A DNA stretch of 64,000 nucleotides from Bursaphelenchus xylophilus (taxonomy: Eukaryota > Nematoda > Chromadorea > Rhabditida > Aphelenchoididae). This document shows positions 60,900-64,000 of the stretch, one piece after another; the first letter of the stretch is position 1, and each line of letters begins with the position of its first letter. The stretch covers positions 2,604,001-2,668,000 of the forward strand of contig CAJFCV020000001.1 of assembly GCA_904066235.2 (NCBI GenBank). The letters are read 5' to 3'. The notes under the pieces were generated by a model that did no database searches, had not been told where the DNA came from, and was given only the letters and a program-made list of their open reading frames with translations. A program made the translations under genes and the position numbers.

Positions 60900-61341
60900 C
60901 GAAGCGCTTAAAGTGTGACTCTCAGATTTTGATGAAACTTGACAAAAATTTAAAATGGTGTTTTCTAAGACATATGCAAAATTTCTAGCTCGCGCAATGC
61001 AGAAACAAGCGAGGTTTTTTGGTCGAAAGTTGAACAAAAATGTGACATTTTTTTTTGCGAATTTTGGCATGAAGATTTTCATACCTAGTTATACTGTGGA
61101 GGGTAATGTTTCGACAGAAATTAAATTTTTTCCGCATGAAACTAGCCAAGATATGGCAAAAAAGTGTTTTTCTCTCTGACCGCTCTCCGCACTTTGCGTA
61201 TTCTCCCGTAAGATCGCTCAATATCTCGGGTACCACTGCAAAGTAAAGGCTAAAACTTTCCGGAATTGAGGTATGGCCTACACCTGATGTGTGTGCAAAG
61301 TTTGAGGTAAATCTGTGAGTTACACTTGAAGCACTTCCCTT
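60900..61341. repeat. GTGCGACGCTCAGA foldback element
   Basis: GCGCTTAAAGTGTGACTCTC ... GTTACACTTGAAGCACTTCCC with TCTCTGACCGCTCTCCGC inside. Confidence 0.7.
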
Positions 61342-61450
61342 GTCAGTAAAATCGGCCGAAACTTAATTTATCGCCATTTAAATCTCCCCTTGCCCCAGCA
61401 CTCCCTATATCTTCTCTTGACCGCTCTAATCTCCCCCATTAACACCTTTC

Positions 61451-61456
61451 TTTATT
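61451..61456 (-). terminator. Possible polyadenylation signal
   Basis: Minus-strand AATAAA about 150 bp after the TGA at 61,603. Confidence 0.35.
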
Positions 61457-61602
61457 CGGAAAGCCCGCATTCCTCTGCCCCTCACATTACCCAACGCGTC
61501 AATAAAAGTGTGCCATAAAAAGGTTACGCATCCATTTGATGTTACGCATCATAACATCAAGCCCTCTTTTCTTCCGCCTTTTTCGAATCAGAAACCGAAG
61601 CG

Positions 61603-61840
61603 TCAAGGTCTTCTTTTGATCGTGTGACCCATGGTCAGCAGTGATGGGGAGGTGTTTATGGCTTGAGGTATACGTTGGGGTTGGTAGGGCTGGGTGTTGT
61701 CGTATTCTATACTCTGGATGATCAAGCCTTGGAGGGCTTGGAGAAATCGTGAAAAATCCGAAGTTGGAATTCCCATTTCGGCCGCGTATCGGGCTTTGAT
61801 CTTTGAGGAAGCTGAATTGACAGCGCTATGAAATTTACAA
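61603..61840 (-). CDS. Probable terminal exon of a minus-strand gene
   Basis: Reading frame ending in TGA at 61,603. The last 75 or so residues look like true coding sequence: SSKIKARYAAEMGIPTSDFS, FLQALQGLIIQSIEYDNTQP, then a Pro/Gln/Thr-rich tail closing TMGHTIKRRP. Likely acceptors are TTTCATAG (near 61,832) or CAATTCAG (near 61,822). Immediately upstream lies a foldback repeat (61,838-62,013), which would be in the preceding intron. No upstream exon could be picked out between 62 kb and the window end, so the gene probably starts beyond it. Family not recognised. Confidence 0.4.
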
Positions 61841-62013
61841 GGGAAGTAATCCAATTCCGACGCTCCGACTTTCTTTAAATTTTGCACACAATTTGGACAT
61901 AAGCAACGTTTCATTTCGTATCTTTGATATTATCTTACGAAAAAATAATTTTTTTGTGGAAACCTTACCCTCTACGGTGGAAATATGCATGAAACTGAGC
62001 GTCGCACTTGGAG
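61838..62013. repeat. GTGCGACGCTCAGA foldback, short copy
   Basis: AAGGGAAGTAATCCAATTCC ... GAGCGTCGCACTTGGAGCAC. Confidence 0.65.
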
Positions 62014-62019
62014 CACTTC

Positions 62020-63425
62020 CCCTGTTAGTGCCAAAGAAGGAAAATGAAGTGTAAATTCGTATTTGATTTTCTGAGCGGTCATTAGTTTTGAACAGTTTGA
62101 CTTGTAGACCTAGATTTAATAATTTTTTGAACTTCTTACTGTACTTTTCTGGTATCAGCCTGTAAACATATTGCAGTATATGTAATGAAAAGCCAAAGGA
62201 ATATTTCTGGACTTAGATTGCGCTGGGTCAAATTTAGTAAAACCTTGTGTCGAAAGGTCCGGCAACCCAGTAACGATGACGAGACGCTCAAGAGTCAAGT
62301 GATTTATTCAGTGGAAAGGAGGCCCTTTTATAGGGAAGCCCCACGTAGGAAAGTACAACCAAATTTGAATAAGTGTAGATCGTTCCTCGTGGGAAAATCC
62401 TCGAAGCTCGGTCGTTCCGCCTCACACCTTGAAAGTCCTGGGCGTTAAATCAACCGGCCAGGCCGGAAAAATCGGGCCAGTCCGGCCTAATTTCCGCCTT
62501 TACAAACCTCCTCCACAACTATACATATTTCAACCGCCTTATAAACTTTTCCAGCGTTTTCTTTACTTTTCCACCTTTCCAACCTACTGTCATCACTCTC
62601 CTGGCGTGCCATGCAACTGCAAATTATAGCGAAACCGGCTCGCTTAACCTGTTCTTGTATTTGGCTTTTCATTGCGCGTTAAGAGGCCATTAAACGGTCG
62701 TGCATTAAGCCAATTTTTCTTTTGTTTTTTCCTCCCATTCTAAACGCTCATTTGGATGGTGATGCAGCCATTGGAGGTGGATCGTCTTGTCATCGGAATT
62801 TCAGCGATTTTTGGCTACTTTCAGTCTATCGGGGAAATGCTCATTATTTTCCAGACATGCTGATATTATTTGTAGTATGTTGAACCATTCAGTAAAAAAT
62901 TCCCAAATTTTCCGCCGAAAATAACATTTCCAGCCAAAAAGCCGATAAAATTCATAATTTCTTCCCGTTCTTCCGCTCGCTGAGTGTCTCATTGGCCATA
63001 AAATTTTCGCCCGATCCCCTCTTCCTTCGCTTACATAACCTTTTCCGATCTTACTCATGCAAACCCAGCAGAAGAATGAGTCCAAATGGTAATGACATTT
63101 TCGTCGTGGAATCATAATATCAGGGGAATCTTTACCAAGATTTTTGTGAAGACGGATGAGAAATTTGGGTTAGAAGATACTGTAATTAGTTGAGTGGGTT
63201 AATAATCCTTGTTTTCATCTGCAAAAATTCAGTCTCTTTGTAGCAGTATCGACAAAGGAATTGGCCGTTTTTGGCGATTGCAGCTTATTAGAGGGAGCCG
63301 TCAATTTGCTCCGCCAAAAAACGGCTGTTTTGGCAGTAGGAGAAGAGCGGTTTTAAGGACTTGTTTTGGTCTCAAAATATTGTTTTGGTATCAAAATATT
63401 TACTATATATTATTTGGGACCCTGA
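62020..63425. other. Stretch without a firm gene
   Basis: Frames at 62,185-62,448 (plus) and 62,487-62,672 (minus) have no signal, domain or splice support. A partial MITE lies at about 62,823-62,862. Confidence 0.35.
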
Positions 63426-63431
63426 GAATAT

Positions 63432-63546
63432 CAGTCTGTCGAGAAAATAATCTGGACTTGTCGCAGCCAAATGTCTCGCCTCAGTCGCGCACCAAAATCC
63501 CCAGCCGCGGCCAGCCGCCGCTCCACATTATTTTCCCGACAGACTG
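63432..63546. mobile_element. CAGTCTGTCGGGAAAATAA foldback MITE
   Basis: CAGTCTGTCGAGAAAATAAT ... TTATTTTCCCGACAGACTGA, interior of the GGACTTGTCGCAGCC type. A GCGACTTTGCGAA foldback (63,550-63,624) and a further left end (63,630) follow directly. Confidence 0.75.
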
Positions 63547-63659
63547 ATACTAGTCCGTTCGCAAAGTCGCTGAAATGATTTTTGCAACAATGAAAATCCG
63601 TGCTGCGACTTTGCGAACAGTCTAATATCAGTCTGTCGGGAAAATTGTGGTCGGTTGTC

Positions 63660-64000
63660 GCAGCAAAAATGGGTGCGGTCGCGCGCCAAATTTCCAGCTT
63701 CGGCAGCCGTCGAAGCGATGTTTATTTTACTATTGAGCCTTAAATTGGCTCTCTAAAATTGTTCGTTATATAGAGCCAAGTTCAGTATTTTTTTTTTATT
63801 TTTGTTTCCGCTCAATTTTTAAAATACGGTTCTTTCCAATGTTTCTACAAATTATTTTTCACCGTTTTCCTCAAGCTGCAATTGAAATAAAAATGCATAT
63901 CAAAAGCATTAAAATTCCTTTTTTTGGTAAGCGATCGCACTTCCCATAACCGATAATCTAAGTGGGTATACAACATGAGAGAGACGTCCATTCCTTTTAC
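63660..64000. other. Window end
   Basis: AT-rich DNA; no feature recognised. Confidence 0.4.

Overview
The window looks like nuclear DNA of a free-living rhabditid nematode, most probably Caenorhabditis or a close relative. Introns are short with GT...(T)TTCAG borders, coding exons are separated by AT-rich DNA, AATAAA signals follow the genes, and the DNA is full of small foldback elements with termini like CAGTCTGTCGGGAAAATAA and GTGCGACGCTCAGA that I associate with Caenorhabditis genomes. There is no bacterial-style operon, CRISPR array or rRNA. The species cannot be named from sequence alone.

Layout. (1) 1-670: inverted minisatellite. (2) 670-16,000: a tandemly amplified array of single-exon genes for tiny secreted six-cysteine peptides (C-x5-C-x4-6-C-x6-8-C-x3-10-C-x-C, usually CxxDxDC at the start). 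Eleven intact copies lie here, mostly on the minus strand, many behind a TATA box; an intact twelfth lies at 18,525 and broken copies at 2,896, 5,345 and 22,804. Mobile elements have inserted among them, and paralogous copies preserve several empty sites. (3) 16,083-30,240: three tandem copies of a roughly 4-kb unit, each with a 238-codon gene for a protein with two C-terminal CCCH zinc fingers; the first two also carry a peptide gene (intact, then deleted). The third is invaded by a 3-kb TTAA-flanked palindrome upstream and by a 1.08-kb foldback in its 3'UTR. (4) 30,250-34,600: a decayed segment bounded by an inverted repeat, holding a second TTAA palindrome with tRNA-like Pol III boxes and the remains of an SF1 (UPF1-like) helicase gene. 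(5) 35,156-40,105, minus: a multi-exon gene for a secreted Met/Asn/Gly/Pro-rich protein, most simply read as continuing into a glutaredoxin-fold domain that lacks the active-site cysteines. (6) 42,558-46,371: a very young LTR retroelement (295-bp LTRs differing at one base, 4-bp target duplication) that encodes only a Gag-like zinc-knuckle protein. (7) 46,400-52,100: foldback repeats. (8) 52,304-54,671, plus: a seven-exon gene for a secreted, apparently GPI-anchored protein of unknown family. (9) 54,952-55,500, plus: a two-exon gene for a C4C4 RING-like protein. (10) 55,560-64,000: gene-poor, many foldbacks, a second copy of the 1-kb foldback, and one probable terminal exon of a minus-strand gene at 61.6 kb.

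The genes do not form an obvious pathway. The striking content is a locally expanding family of secreted cysteine-rich peptides next to a triplicated CCCH gene, and a very young gag-only LTR element. I see no defence system.
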